Shown here piece by piece: positions 37,101 to 47,515 of a stretch of 64,000 bases of DNA. The position numbers and the translations under genes are program-made. This stretch comes from Cladopsammia gracilis. Its lineage: Eukaryota > Cnidaria > Anthozoa > Scleractinia > Dendrophylliidae. Each line of letters begins with the position of its first letter. Position 1 is the first letter of the stretch. The notes under the pieces were generated by a model. The model made no database searches. It saw nothing but the letters and a program-made list of their open reading frames with translations, and was not told where the DNA came from. The stretch covers positions 375,001-439,000 of the forward strand of contig JAJGOT010000257.1 of the NCBI GenBank assembly GCA_022457155.1, in the 5' to 3' direction.

Positions 37101-39152
37101 AAATTCGTCTGGAAACTTCCACTGTATTTGCTTGGCTTTTACATAAATAGCTAGATCGAATGTTATTACAGTATCTTCTTGACCCATCGTATGACTGATG
37201 GCCTGAGCGTGCTTGAGAACAGTGTATACTGTACTGAACTCCGTTGAAGAGCCATCTATTAGGGGACAGTAGCCAACCATGCTAATCTGTGGTAAATCTG
37301 GGTAAAGTATTGAATTGAATGCACTCCATCCAGGAATGGACTGACTCCCGATTACTTCAGAAGGCTGTGATTCTGTTAGACTCGTGGGATGCAGTCTCAT
37401 GACTTTCCATACTTCATCAGCGCGACTTGCCGACTCAAATAACTCATTTTCTTCTTTGAACCATTCTTGTTGAACCTGCCCATTGCCAAAAGTGACTTGA
37501 GGTCGTCTTCCAAGTGCAGAGCACTCTTGCAGCTCGTAGATCCTCCCCCCGCCTTGTAGAGATCGTCTCCTGTCACTGTGATTTGCCAGTTGGATTGAGG
37601 GTGGTTCTGGTCCAAACGGCCGTCTCTGGAATACAACCATGGATGTCGCATGGGTCGTGTTTTTGCCATCTAGAGTTTCTTCATTGATATCTGTGTTGTC
37701 TGCCGCTAGTTGAAGAAACGGACCAGGTGCTATGTTTGTCGGTACAACGGTACCATACTCTTGCGCTTTAGCGAGCACTTCCGCTGCGATGCTAGTATCT
37801 GTCGCACGCATTTCGTCATAACTGCAACAGTGTCCCATTTTTTTGAGAAGTGTTACAAGAAGACGCGACGAGGTGAGATGGTGCACACAAAGGGCCAGAC
37901 CTATGTGCTTTGGAAGCTTTGTGCGACTATTGCTTGAGCAGTGAATAATGTCCTGTGCAATACTAATGACTTGCCGTTCAGCAGGCCAAGTTGTTGCAAG
38001 TGCTTGATCCATCCAATAATTGATAGTCCCTTTCGTCTGAGGTAATCAGCAGTCTGATCAGCCAGTAAAGACAACCGGGCATTAATTTCTTGATTTGTTC
38101 GGCACTAATGTCCCTTACATCCAACGGTCTCGTGGAAATACCTTTACATTCTTTAATCTCCTTTTTTATATGGCTTGCAACTCGAAAAATATCGTCAGCT
38201 GTTACTGTCTCTGAACCTTTGCCTTTGTTTTCAAGAGCTGGTGTGTTGTCCGCCCACGCCTTCAGAACATCTTGTACTTTTATAGTACTTGAGTAAACAA
38301 TCTCAGGTTTGCTTCGATTTGATGGCTGGGAGAATACTATGTCATCTCCAAAGTGCTTCTGTAGACGATTTTTGAGATGCTGTTTAGTGTAGCTCTCTGA
38401 ACCTATTCCTCTTTTGTTTAGAGTTTCAAGAAAGCCTGTTAACAGCGAGGCCATATCGTATGCCTTTCCCTTTTTTATGCCGGTGGCTAAATCTTCTACC
38501 AATTCTTGAAATGCGACCTCGTACAACGATTCTTTGTCAGTTCCTAGAGATTTTCCCTTCTTGGCAACATACAAAGAAAAGCAATTTTTGTGGTATTTTG
38601 CATCCGCTGCTACGAGGTCATCATTTACGCTGCGTAGTATATGAAGCATGTCTTCATCCCCTTGATGCTCAGCAGCTTTCTTTCTGCTGCCACATGCTTC
38701 AAAAGTGGAAACCGTGACTAGCTCTCGCACTTTCTTGTAGGTCCTTTTCTTGCATATGAAACACTTGGACCAATCGGTTGTATTTTTTAACGAACGCGAA
38801 AATCTACCACTGGCATTTATATTTTCACTTTCCTCAGCTTCTGGATCACTATCAGCACAACTCGTTGATGCATACTGAATATTATGAGAGCTTGTGTATG
38901 TAGAATAGCAGTTGGCGTGCCAGCAGACTTCAATATTGCTTCTTTAGAAATCCGTTCGAAAACTTTATCTTGACGAAGATTTGCTGATTTCAGAAGAGTA
39001 TGAACCGATAAATCTTTTCCCTTTCTAAGCTTGTCGTTAGGCTTGTCTGTCTGACAAATGATGCATTTCCCAGGGGTCGTCAGTTTTATCTTCTTGGGAT
39101 CAGGCGGAAGGGGAAGAGCAAAGCAATCTGTAGTTTTCTCTTGACTAGACAT
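34146..39152 (-). pseudogene. Academ-like transposon protein: zinc fingers, conserved core, XPG/PIN-like nuclease, CXC domain
   Basis: Read from 39152 downward. Residues 1 to about 110 carry finger 1 (CIICQ); a one-base shift near 38930 leads into WHANC. Finger 2 follows (KCFICKK ... KYHKNCF). ORF 38730-37978 continues and shifts to 38012-36834, with DNTDINEETLDGKNTTHAT, MVGYCPLIDG and YNRGVRAHK segments. After another break, 36790-35199 has FFAMDRPNYSRWLPVYL and the start of the nuclease (YIIDGMALV). A shift at about 35290 leads to 34764, with NHEEADTRLLLHA, SPDTDVL and LTGCDSNSSLAGIGKKTSW, like the acidic and helix-hairpin-helix parts of FEN1/XPG nucleases. A 215-bp intron (34549-34763; GTAAAA...TTATAG) joins the last exon with a Cys-rich CXC (tesmin/TSO1-like) block ending 34146. 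At least four frame breaks, so inactive as it stands. Total about 1480 codons. Confidence 0.78.
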
Positions 39153-39904
39153 GGTGGCTATTAAAGAGATACTACTGATTAATTCATTGCATCTCCGTTT
39201 TTATTTTTTATTTTTAAGTTTCATACATGCTAATTAATGAAAGACAAAACAAGCAATACATGCCGTGACTGGTTTTGCACTGATCAAATCTGAATCTGAA
39301 TCTGGCATTCTTAAGTAGTTTCTTTGAAAATTTAAATCATGATTGAATAAAAATGGTGATTGCGAACTTATATAGAGTTAAATAATCAACAAACATTTTC
39401 TTTAGTTTGTTTGATCCCAGCAGAAAACAATGCAATGATTTAACGACCAACATATAAAGAATGTACTTACAGACAAAACAGAGACGAACGAAGCAGATAT
39501 CCTTCCACGGAGGCCGCCATGTTGGATTTTAAAGCCTCGATTTGGATCATCGTGGAAACGAGGCCGCGCTTTCCAAGTGGAAACCAGTTTTCACGCTCCG
39601 TAAATATATATGAATGATATCATATCTTTGCATGGACATTTTGCCCCACTAAGTAATCATTGTAATTCTTATAAATCAAATTATCTTTTTACTTAACATT
39701 TTTATTTGCATCATATATTGATTCCTCCCTTTATTTATTTGTTTTGTGATCTTTTATTCATTATTATTCATTCCTAACATGATACTTTATTTGAAAATGA
39801 TACATTCATTCATTAATTTATTTGTGTGATTTTTGTGCGGTATCTGACAAGAGGGTAAATTGTCAGAAGCCCATCAAAATATATAATAACAATTTTTACG
39901 TCAG

Positions 39905-40446
39905 CCTCGTTTTCGTTTTGCCATCAAATCGACCAGAAATTAATCAATCATTAAATAATGAGCAAAATATCTCCAAAACAGAAGGGAGAACGGTGTAGAT
40001 AGTAAAATGTTAAAAAAAATGGGAAAAGAAAGGTTCGGAATCGAATTTTTTGCTTAGTAATGAAAAAAGACAAGAATTTCTCACATTTTCAGCGGTTTCT
40101 TAGGGTTTTCCTGTCACGTGATCGGTCACGTGACATCGTCTTAATCATCAAATTATACTTTTGTGACACATGTTTACCAGAAATACGGTATTTAGCTCAT
40201 ATCTGTTGATTTTGGCTCACCAATGGTGAAAACAAATGTCATGTACTTCGTGGCCTCGTTTTCATGATAGAGAGAGCTGGTGACGTAGAAAAACATCCAT
40301 TTATCTCGGATCGTATACCACTTTTAGACTTTACGACGTGCCGAGCCTTATTCAGGAAGCATTGTTCTAATAAAATCCGCTCTCCAACCTTTTCTAGCTC
40401 GTGGGTTGAACGAAACTCCGATTTTGCGGTCTCTGCTACTGGACTA
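39905..40446 (-). repeat. Right inverted repeat of the inner transposon
   Basis: Reverse complement of 33224-33766, ending CTCTGCTACTGGACTA. A region of about 750 bp between the gene start (39152) and this repeat shows no coding sequence and probably holds the promoter. Confidence 0.8.
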
Positions 40447-40449
40447 TAA

Positions 40450-40843
40450 CCAATCTGAGTAAGTTTGGTGACAATTGGTTCAAATAGGCGATAATTATAG
40501 GCCATTTAATGTTAAAGCCTCGCTTCCATGTCAACATGGTCACGTGACCTCGTTAACTACCATTATCACTATTGTCATGTTAGATATCATCCCATAATAA
40601 ATCTGAGCAAGTTTGGTGACATTTGGTTGCAATTATCGATAGTTATGAGCAATTTAAGTCTCAGCCTCGTTTCCATGCTGAGCCATACGGGGCCAATTTT
40701 AAAACCACCATAGCAGGTGCCGGTGCAAGTCGTAAAATTGCCGACAACATTTTCTGTGTTCCTAAGGGTCCCCTTGACACTTCAAGATAGGTGGCTTGTT
40801 ATCTTCAAGAAAATCCCACGGGATTACAGATGCTCCCTGACTA
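40450..40843 (-). repeat. Right end of the outer transposon
   Basis: Reverse complement of 30733-31125, with a small gap at the very tip: the left copy has about 9 extra bases after GGGAGCATATGT. Ends GCTCCCTGACTA followed by the GTA duplication. Confidence 0.8.
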
Positions 40844-40846
40844 GTA

Positions 40847-41225
40847 GATCCAAAAGCGAATTCAACCCCTCCATCTTAAAATGATGATATTGAACAAACT
40901 CGTTTGGAGGTTTTAAATTGACAGGTCTCAGATCGCCAGTCTTCTTAGGAATAACAAACAAATTAGAAATGAATTGTTTGGGGTGAGGTAGAGCGTGCCT
41001 AATAGCACCTTTCTCTAACTTCAAGATCAATTAAATTTGTCTCCTCCGCTGAAAATTTAATTTCATGCGGTTTCCAGATCCGAACGGGTAAGCGAATGAA
41101 TTCGATCCTATAGCCGCTCACGGCTTGAAAAACCCAACTATCGGTAGATAAATTACTCCAGGATGAATAAAACTTTGCTAAACGTCCACCTACCTGAGGA
41201 TAGACGTATGGAGTCTGAGAAATTA
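40847..41225 (-). pseudogene. DIRS-type retrotransposon: N-terminal part of reverse transcriptase
   Basis: Minus-strand frames give PQVGGRLAKFYSSWSNLS, VSGYRIEFIRLPV, then FISNLFVIPKKTGDLRPV and FVQYHHFKMEGLN. These are the DIRS RT segments that precede the DLKDAY motif found at 30372-30732. One frameshift separates the first two segments from the third. The coding frame is cut by the outer DNA transposon right after LLDLL. This is the upstream half of the same RT gene. Confidence 0.78.
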
Positions 41226-41636
41226 CTGATGCTTGGTCGTTGTACTGGAACTCTTCTGAGGCTGACGTGGAGGTGACTGGTTTCTCTGCTGATAAGGTGG
41301 TTTGCGATACTCGTAATGGCGCTTGGAGTTTAAATGACCCCGTCCATAATTGGCGTACTGGCGACCACGATAATTCCCAACGCGTGGTTTCTTAAAACTA
41401 GTATAAGCAGAACCACCAGGCCTGCGACGGTCGTGGCTAACACTTTTGGCGGCCATTCACTTGACTTGAGAAATATCACGAATGCTTTGAGGCAAACCGT
41501 TGCCAAACAACATGGTAGTAATGGGTTGCGATTCTTGACATAACGACTTGTAAGCCGGAGCGACTTCAGACTTCAACATTTCGCGGCGTTTCATAGAAAA
41601 CTCATAGACCGAATTACCCAGCAAGGTGAGATCATC
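41226..41636 (-). pseudogene. DIRS-type gag, C-terminal part
   Basis: The minus strand encodes VDDLTLLGNSVYEFSMKRR and QPITTMLFGNGLPQSI, then an Arg/Gly/Tyr-rich basic tail (YRGRQYANYGRGHLNSKR) to 41226. The order matches a DIRS ORF1 nucleic-acid-binding tail. The frame is interrupted at 41641 by the BEL/Pao element and resumes at 45993. An in-frame stop lies just before the basic tail. The product would bind the element RNA or DNA. This copy is dead. Confidence 0.65.
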
Positions 41637-41641
41637 GACCG

Positions 41642-41926
41642 TGTTTCGCTATGACACGAAATTACTGAAATTATCGTCATAATTATTATGAAGTGACGTA
41701 ACAATCTGTTATTAGTAAGACAAAATTAAATGACTACTAGTCGCGGAATTTGAGACACCAACGAGTATGTATACGTTGCTTTATGTGCTTGGTTATCCTG
41801 ACAATCTTTCTGACAGAAACATATATATTTCTATTAGATTTCGAATAGATTTGAACTTGTACAGAGATAAATAACAGGAAGAATAAAGTGTACATTATTT
41901 GGAACCTTGGTATTTGGCGGCTAGCA
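41642..41926 (+). repeat. 5' LTR of the BEL/Pao element
   Basis: 285 bp, TG...CA ends. It carries an internal segment of about 48 bp (around 41693-41741) absent from the 3' LTR; otherwise there are only a few base differences. AATAAAG near the 3' end is a plausible poly-A signal. Confidence 0.88.
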
Positions 41927-41949
41927 GTACATTCGAAATCCGTAGTATA

Positions 41950-43397
41950 ATGGCAGAAGACGCCCTGAAGATACGTAGAAGCGCGAAGACAAGATTAACG
42001 AGAAAAAAGAACGAATTCTTCAAGGCCCATGATAGCTGAAGATAAAGGTACTGTGATTCTGAGAACAAAGTTTAAAGAACTTACCGAAGCCTGGTCTACG
42101 GTGGAAGGTAAGCATGACATTTAATGTACCTCTCTGAGGAGGAAATCGAGGCAAGTGAAAAATGGATCGATGAACTACAGGAAGAATATAATGGAGCATC
42201 GGCGGTATACACGAAGCATGAAAATGAAAAACAATTGATTGAACAGAAAGAAAAGGAAGAATTGAACCGCCAGCATATGATGAGACTTCGAGAAGAAGAG
42301 TTTCAAAGGATAGTTCAACAGACTATTAAAAAAAATCCGCAGAAGCAATCTTTGAGACACTTGTCGAACATGTTAAAAATGTGATTGAAACAAGAGCGAA
42401 TGACGAGAACGCAGGGATGGCTCTGCGCAAAACTAAAAGTGATATCGAGCTCGCGCTAGCTGACTGTAGGAGCGCGCACATCAAATTACTTGAGATATCA
42501 AATGAGGCCGCCGCGGAAAATGAAATCGAATGGATTCGAAGAATCCATACACGTTACAACGAAACAATCGAAAGAATTGGAAGGTTTACCAGCGCGACAG
42601 AGCGCGAAAATAACGCCGAACAAAACTCTGCCCTGCGCTTGGAAAAGGTCAAGATGCCGTTTTTCGACGGAACAGTGCGACAGTATCCGCAGTTTAAACA
42701 AGATTTCGAAAAACAGGTGATGCCTACAGTGAATAAAAATAGCGCGTGCTACGTTCTGCGGTCTTGTCTCGGGAAGGAGGCAACAGATACCATCAGAGGC
42801 GTTGACGACAATATCCAAGAGATGTGGAAACGACTAGATGAGAGGTACGGAGATCCCGCTAAAGTCGCAGACGCCATTATGAACACGATTCAAAGTATAA
42901 GACCCATCAGAGAGGGAGAGAGCAGAAAATTCATAGAACTAGTCGACGCGGTAGAGAGCGGACATAGAGATCTAAAGAGACTTGGGTTAGGGAGAGAAAT
43001 CACGACAACCAGCTCAGTGAGCATCATTGAAAGAAAGCTGCCTGCCGAAATTAGAAAAGAATGGGCCAAACTGGTGAGCGCAGATAACAGCACAGTGGAT
43101 AAAACCAACAAGTTTCCAAGTCTACTAAACTTCCTCCTCAGCGAGAAAAGAGCAATCGAATACGACACTGCAGAGCTCCGACTTTACAGCAATTCGACAA
43201 TTAAAGGCGGGGCACATTACGCTGGGAAAAGTAAAGACGCAGAAGACGCCGGCGCGAACAGTCGTCCACAGAACAGCAAGTGTCTGTTCCACAGGGAAGC
43301 AGATCACTGGACAAATGACTGTAAATTCTATCTGTCGAAGACAGTCCAAGATAAGATGAGATTGTTAAAGGAATGGGGAGCATGTGGTGTTGCTTAA
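41950..43397 (+). pseudogene. BEL/Pao gag
   Basis: ATG at 41950 opens with KIRRSAKTRLTRKKNEF, typical of BEL/Pao gag, but a stop follows after about 30 codons. The frame is picked up at 42124 (acidic coiled coil, EEEIEASEKWIDELQEEY), shifts at an A8 run near 42330, and continues to 43397. The central region has KMPFFDGTVRQYPQFKQDFE and YVLRSCLGKEATDTI, the DUF1759-type capsid region. It ends with the zinc-binding CLFHREADHWTNDCKFY. A further shift near 43375 leads into the next segment. It would form particles and bind RNA if intact. Confidence 0.82.
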
Positions 43398-43850
43398 GAG
43401 AAGGTCGCCGATTATTTGAGTGTAAAAAGAAGAAACCATGTGGTGTAAATGACTGTACCAGATGGCACCATAAGACACTTCACCGAGATGAAACTCCAAC
43501 AGAAGACGCATCCGGAGCAGCGAGCTTATGCAACGACTCAATGACAGATTCATGTCTTTTGCAATTACAGAAAATCTCTACGAAGCACGGCTGGGCCAAC
43601 GTCCTTTGGGACAGCGGAGCGTCGCTTTGTTATCACAAACAGCAAAGCACAGTCTGAACGTTTGAAAGGAAAGAGTGTAGAGCTGACTGTAGTCAAAGTG
43701 GGAGGCGAACACGAGAAAATTACATCTAACAGATACAAACTTTCATTGATCGATAAAAGGGGACAAGAAGTGCAGTTCGAAGTCTACGGCATCGACAAAA
43801 TTACTTCAGAAATACAGTGTGTCGACATAGATGGAGTGGTTCAATTATTT
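43373..43850 (+). pseudogene. BEL/Pao zinc knuckle and aspartic protease
   Basis: Begins with a second Cys/His block (CCLREGRRLFEC ... CTRWHHKTLH) and then VLWDSGASLCY, where DSGA is the catalytic aspartic-protease motif. A stop at 43655 and shift lead into GKSVELTVVKVGGEH and IDKRGQEVQFEVYGID. The final protease segment (DVLIGYEYAGYHP) is at the start of the next frame. It would process the polyprotein. It is broken by at least two frame changes. Confidence 0.78.
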
Positions 43851-43852
43851 AA

Positions 43853-45664
43853 AAATATATCGAGGAAGACATATCACGACCATCAGAAACGGTTGACGTA
43901 TTAATAGGTTACGAATACGCCGGTTACCACCCACAGAAGGAACAAAGCTCGGGACATCTTCTCTTGCTGAAGAATCGCTTCGGGAGATGTATAGGCGGAA
44001 CGAATCCTTATATCAAAGAGGCGACTACGAAATGTTATCTTGGCCACCTAAAGGTGAATACCGCAGTTGCCAAAGTCGAAGACTTCTACAGGATAGAAAA
44101 CCTTGGCGTCGAATGTGTACCCCGTTGTGGTGGATGTAAGTGTGGAGAATGCGCATTAGGGAACAAAGACTACACGATAAAGGAAGAAAAGGAGCTTAGA
44201 CTGATCGAAGACAAGCTGGAGTACAACAGAGAAGAGAAAAGGTCTAAATCATCATTCAAGAATGCAGCAAAGTTATTGACACCAAACGATATAGCGAAAG
44301 CAGAACATTTCTGGATAATTGAAGCTCAAAAGACTATGCATGAAGATATCAAAAGGGGAAAATATAAACGCCTGTGCCCAAGAAAGAATGAAAAGGAAAT
44401 ATACGTAATTGGAGGAAGGGGTGAAAGATGGATGGAGATGAGTCACAACAAAAACGAAGTTATACTTCTACCTTATGATCATAGCTTTTCGCGTCTCTAT
44501 GCTGAATATATTCACAGAAAGGGACATCACGGCGTACTTTCTACGTCCAGTAAAATACGCACGAAGTTTTGGATCGTCAAACTATTGAAGATGGTGAAAT
44601 CAATTAGATACAATTGCGTAACATGCAAGAAATTGGATAAACGACTGAGTGAACAAATAATGGGAAAATTACCAATTGAGAGACTACGTCCATCTCCTCC
44701 TTGGTACTGCACAGCCATTGATCTCTTTGGTCCATTCAAGATTCGAGACGAGGTTAAGAAAAGAGCGATTGGCAAAACGTATGGAGTAATATTTAACTGC
44801 CTTAGTACACGCGCAGTCCATGTAGATCTCGCTGCAGATTACAGCACCGACAAATTTCTAATGGTCTTGAGGCGATTTGTATCCATAAGAGGTTTCCCCT
44901 CTAAACTGTATTCTGATAACGGCCCTCAACTAGTCGCCGCAAACGAAGAATTGACGAATATAGTGAAAGGTTGGAATCAAGAAGAACTCCAGCAATTTGG
45001 CGTGATGGAAGGGTTTAAGTGGCAATTTACCCCGGCGGACGCACCTTGGAAAAACGGAATTTCTGAAGCGTTAGTGAAATCAGTAAAACGAGCAATAACG
45101 ACAGCCATTGGTGACCATGTTATGACATTCTCTGAACTCCAGACTCTTTGCTTTGAAGCAGCGAACCTTGTGAACGAACGTCCAATCAGAAGACATCCTA
45201 CTTCGCCTGATGATGGAACATATCTCTGTTCCAATGATTTATTACTAGGAAGAGCAACATCCAGAGTACCAAGTGGACCATTCAGAGACGCTTTGAATCC
45301 TCGTCAGCGAGTTAAATTTGTCCAAAGCATCGTAAATTATTTCTGGAAGAAATGGACCAGAGACTACTTTCCAAGTTTACTTATACAACCGAAGTGGCAC
45401 ACAGCACAAAGGAATCTCAGAGAGGGCGATGTAGTACTAATTCAAGACGCCAATCAAATCAGAGGACAATGGAAACTTGGAATCGTAGTGAAGGCATTTC
45501 CAGGAGGAGACGGGAGAGTGAGAAGGGTACAAGTGCAATACAAAAATCCAAAACCGAGAGAAAGCGTCACCGAATATAGTGGAAGAGGATTCGTGACAGT
45601 TGAACGAGCAGTGAATAAGTTGATTGTCCTGATCCCTAAAGGAGACGTTATAACAAACACCTGA
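43853..45664 (+). CDS. BEL/Pao polyprotein remnant: end of protease, pre-RT region fused to integrase
   Basis: A 603-codon frame without a credible ATG, so it was part of the pol polyprotein. Residues 1-35 complete the protease (DVLIGYEYAG). Up to about 125 is the segment before RT (CGGCKCGECALGNKDYTI). Directly after EYNREEKR comes the region before integrase (AKAEHFWIIEAQK), so RT and RNase H have been cleanly removed in frame. Next is the zinc-binding module (HRKGHHGV ... CVTCKKL). The integrase core has D in TAIDLFGPF, D in YSDNGPQL and E in KNGISEALVK. The C-terminal DUF5641-like domain has LREGDVVLIQD and GQWKLGIV. The integrase looks complete, which is unusual in such a decayed element. 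Confidence 0.88.
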   Translation, partial: KYIEEDISRPSETVDVLIGYEYAGYHPQKEQSSGHLLLLKNRFGRCIGGTNPYIKEATTKCYLGHLKVNTAVAKVEDFYRIENLGVECVPRCGGCKCGECALGNKDYTIKEEKELRLIEDKLEYNREEKRSKSSFKNAAKLLTPNDIAKAEHFWIIEAQKTMHEDIKRGKYKRLCPRKNEKEIYVIGGRGERWMEMSHNKNEVILLPYDHSFSRLYAEYIHRKGHHGVLSTSSKIRTKFWIVKLLKMVKSIRYNCVTCKKLDKRLSEQIMGKLPIERLRPSPPWYCTAIDLFGPFKIRDEVKKRAIGKTYGVIFNCLSTRAVHVDLAADYSTDKFLMVLRRFVSIRGFPSKLYSDNGPQLVAANEELTNIVKGWNQEELQQFGVMEGFKWQFTPADAPWKNGISEALVKSVKRAITTAIGDHVMTFSELQTLCFEAANLVNERPIRRHPTSPDDGTYLCSNDLLLGRATSRVPSGPFRDALNPRQRVKFVQSIVNYFWKKWTRDYFPSLLIQPKWHTAQRNLREGDVVLIQDANQIRGQWKLGIVVKAFPGGDGRVRRVQVQYKNPKPRESVTEYSGRGFVTVERAVNKLIVLIPKGDVITNT

Positions 45665-45750
45665 ACTATTTACTGAACTCTTATCTAATTTTTTTCTTTG
45701 ATTTTTTAACTCTGAATGAATTTGAAACATGGACTCTTGAAGGCGAGGAG

Positions 45751-45987
45751 TGTTTCGCTATGACACGAAATTAATGAAATTATCGTCATAATTATTATGA
45801 AGTGACGTAACAATCAGGCACCAACGGGTATGTATACGTTACTTTATGTGCTTGGTTATCCTGACAATCTTTCTGACAGAAACATATATTTCTACTAGAT
45901 TTCGAATAGATTTGAACTTGTACAGAGATAAATAACAGGAAGAATAAAGTGTACATTATTTGGAACCTTGGTATTTGGCGGCTAGCA
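45751..45987 (+). repeat. 3' LTR of the BEL/Pao element
   Basis: 237 bp. Nearly identical to the 5' LTR except for the missing 48-bp segment and a few substitutions. It ends GGCTAGCA before GACCG. Confidence 0.88.
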
Positions 45988-45992
45988 GACCG

Positions 45993-46608
45993 ACCGGCTA
46001 ACAGACCGAAAGGTCATAAATATCACTAAGCGGAACGGAGTCTTGCCTCCGTTTCTTAGCATCAACCACCTTGTCGGCTAGTTGCACCACCGGCGTGATT
46101 CCCTTGATCAAATTCCTCTGGAACGCCTGAAAGGAGCACTCGCGACTCTTCGTCTTATCCAACAAATCGTCCTATAACTCGGGATTTACTCGAGGTGCTT
46201 TGAGAAACTCACAGTTCTCGGGATGACGGTATTTCTTTTGAATAGAAGAAAACTGTTCCTTAGCAGGCCTTTTGGTGCAAGCGCTATTTACACGCTTAGC
46301 AACACCCTCGTTTACTTTTGGTCCACAGTCTTCAGCATCCTTAAAAAGGTCTCCGTAGGGAATTTCGCTAACATCATCAACTTCACCTTGTTCGACGACA
46401 TCTCCGCCGGGTCAAATTCACTATGCAGGCCTTCGTCGAGGAGAGCCTCCTCTTGTTCGGCACTTAGCATTGATTGAGTAAACCGAGATAAAGTATCGGT
46501 CATCTTGGTCATGGAGTCGGCTAGAGATTCCAATTTAGCCTCCAACCCGGTGGCAACCAGAGTTTCAGATGACTCTTCGACAGAAATAACGTTTGTCTCC
46601 TTCGACAT
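45993..46608 (-). pseudogene. DIRS-type gag, N-terminal part
   Basis: The ATG at 46608-46606 starts MSKETNVISVEESSETL, followed by an amphipathic, probably coiled region (KLESLADSMTKMTDTLSRF) and AEMSSNKVKLMMLAKFP. A stop after VDQK (46312) is followed in another frame by KEQFSSIQKKYRHPENC, LIKGITPVVQLADKVVDA and KKRRQDSVPLSDI to the BEL insertion. I recognise the layout as DIRS ORF1 (capsid-like) rather than a host gene because the RT of the same family lies downstream on the same strand. Confidence 0.65.
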
Positions 46609-46912
46609 GATATGACCTGGCTTGCACGCGAAAAAAAGACAACTTGTGAAGAGCACATGGCATCCTTATATAGTGCATCATTTGCATAACAAAGATCTTC
46701 GAACCGTGATGACCTGGTGACAAGCCGTGGAATAATGCAGTCTGAATCCCGCAGGGCGGAGCATTATACGAAGGAGAAGAGGTGTTGACTCATAAGCTCA
46801 TGATAACATGGAACGTGACCTTTAGAGCTTTGCTCTAACAAGTATATCCCCCAAGGATTTTTCTTTTTTTGTATTAGATAAGGGGAGGCTCTTTGTATAT
46901 TTCTCTTAGCAA
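46609..46912. other. Probable 5' non-coding end of the DIRS element
   Basis: Upstream of the DIRS gag start on the minus strand. Contains short inverted motifs (TTAGAGCTTTGCTCTAA near 46821; AATGC/GCATT near 46735-46765). DIRS elements have inverted terminal repeats, but the matching other end has been lost, so the boundary cannot be fixed. Confidence 0.35.
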
Positions 46913-46914
46913 TA

Positions 46915-47094
46915 CACCACTTTCATAATGGCGGCCGCTTTATTTATTCTTTTATATGTATGTTAATTAGCCTCACTGGCCTCGTTTTAAAGTAAAAAAT
47001 TCTTTTTAATTTTGCACACGCCAACGAGACTAGGAAGGCTAATTAACATACATATAAAAGAATAAATAAATCGGCCGCCATTATGAAAGTGGTG
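46915..47094. mobile_element. 180-bp MITE with long inverted repeats and TA duplication
   Basis: Starts CACCACTTTCATAATGGCGG and ends with its reverse complement. The arms pair over about 65-70 bases. TA flanks both ends (46913-46914, 47095-47096). A TA duplication suggests a Tc1/mariner-type or related MITE. It is non-coding. Confidence 0.75.
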
Positions 47095-47170
47095 TATGGT
47101 TGGTTCTGAATTGAATGCCATTTGCTCATTAAGATGTTTTTAAGATAAGGCAACGCCAGGTGGTACGTTG

Positions 47171-47515
47171 TTACCAAAGGCAGAATTCTTTTTCGCACGT
47201 TCTCCTTTTGTTGCAAAGAAGACTTCCGTCATTGAATTTTACCTCGAAAATTATTTTCTCAATGAGATTGTGAGTGTTGCCTCTAGCACGGAGGCGTGCT
47301 TTGAAGTTGATGATATTCTCACTGAATGATTTTGCTGAGGAATTTGTTCTTAAAAATCTCAGGGCTTCACCTTTTATGAGCCCTTTTCTGACCCCTGGTG
47401 GGTAGCAGGAAGAGAAATGGGTGTACTGTAAGATCTCTGTTGGTTTAAAATGAGTAATCAATGACATCAATGAGTAATCAATGACCCACGACACTTTTTG
47501 GGTTCGATTAATCAT
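47171..47515 (-). pseudogene. Penelope-like element: fragment near the end of the reverse transcriptase
   Basis: The minus strand reads THFKPTEILQYTHFSSCYPP, GVRKGLIKGEALRFLRTNSS and FKARLRARG. This is the conserved stretch at the end of the Penelope-like RT, before the GIY-YIG nuclease. The frame stops at 47171 and no GIY-YIG region follows, so this is a fragment of about 110 codons. It sits between the DIRS remnant and the resumed satellite. Confidence 0.65.

Larger units (their letters stand above)
33224..40446. mobile_element. Inner DNA transposon with XPG-like nuclease gene, Academ-like, 7223 bp
   Basis: Starts TAGTCCAGTAGCAGAGACC and ends with the reverse complement. It is flanked by TAA on both sides (33221-33223 and 40447-40449). 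The empty site is recovered exactly: the opposite arm of the outer element (about 31118-31140) has CCCATAACCAATC without insertion. Inverted repeats are about 540 bp. The interior codes on the minus strand for one large protein (34146-39152). Both elements begin TAGTC and make 3-bp duplications, so they belong to one superfamily. Protein content (zinc fingers, XPG/PIN nuclease, CXC) points to AcademX. The copy is frameshifted and probably inactive. Confidence 0.83.
30733..40843. mobile_element. Outer DNA transposon with very long inverted repeats, Academ-like, interrupted
   Basis: The element starts TAGTCAGGGAGC and ends GCTCCCTGACTA, with a 3-bp direct repeat GTA on both sides (30730-30732, 40844-40846). 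Without the inner insertion (33224-40446 plus TAA) it is 2885 bp. The inverted arms are about 960-970 bp each: 30733-31706 pairs with 40843-40450 and then with 33223-32661. The unique centre holds a decayed zinc-finger coding region. Three-base target duplications and kinship of its protein to the XPG-nuclease protein of the inner element suggest the Academ (AcademX) superfamily. That name is from memory of the family and needs a database comparison. The element is non-autonomous. Confidence 0.8.
41642..45987 (+). mobile_element. BEL/Pao LTR retrotransposon with internal deletion
   Basis: Two LTRs (TGTTTCGC ... GGCTAGCA) bound the element, and the 5-bp duplication GACCG flanks it (41637-41641, 45988-45992). 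Gag, protease and integrase lie in the usual order on the plus strand. The whole reverse transcriptase/RNase H region is missing, and an uninterrupted frame crosses the junction. A purine-rich GGCGAGGAG immediately precedes the 3' LTR. Gag and protease have frameshifts. It inserted into the DIRS gag gene. At about 4.35 kb it is shorter than a full BEL/Pao element, as expected from the deletion. It cannot be autonomous. Confidence 0.92.
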
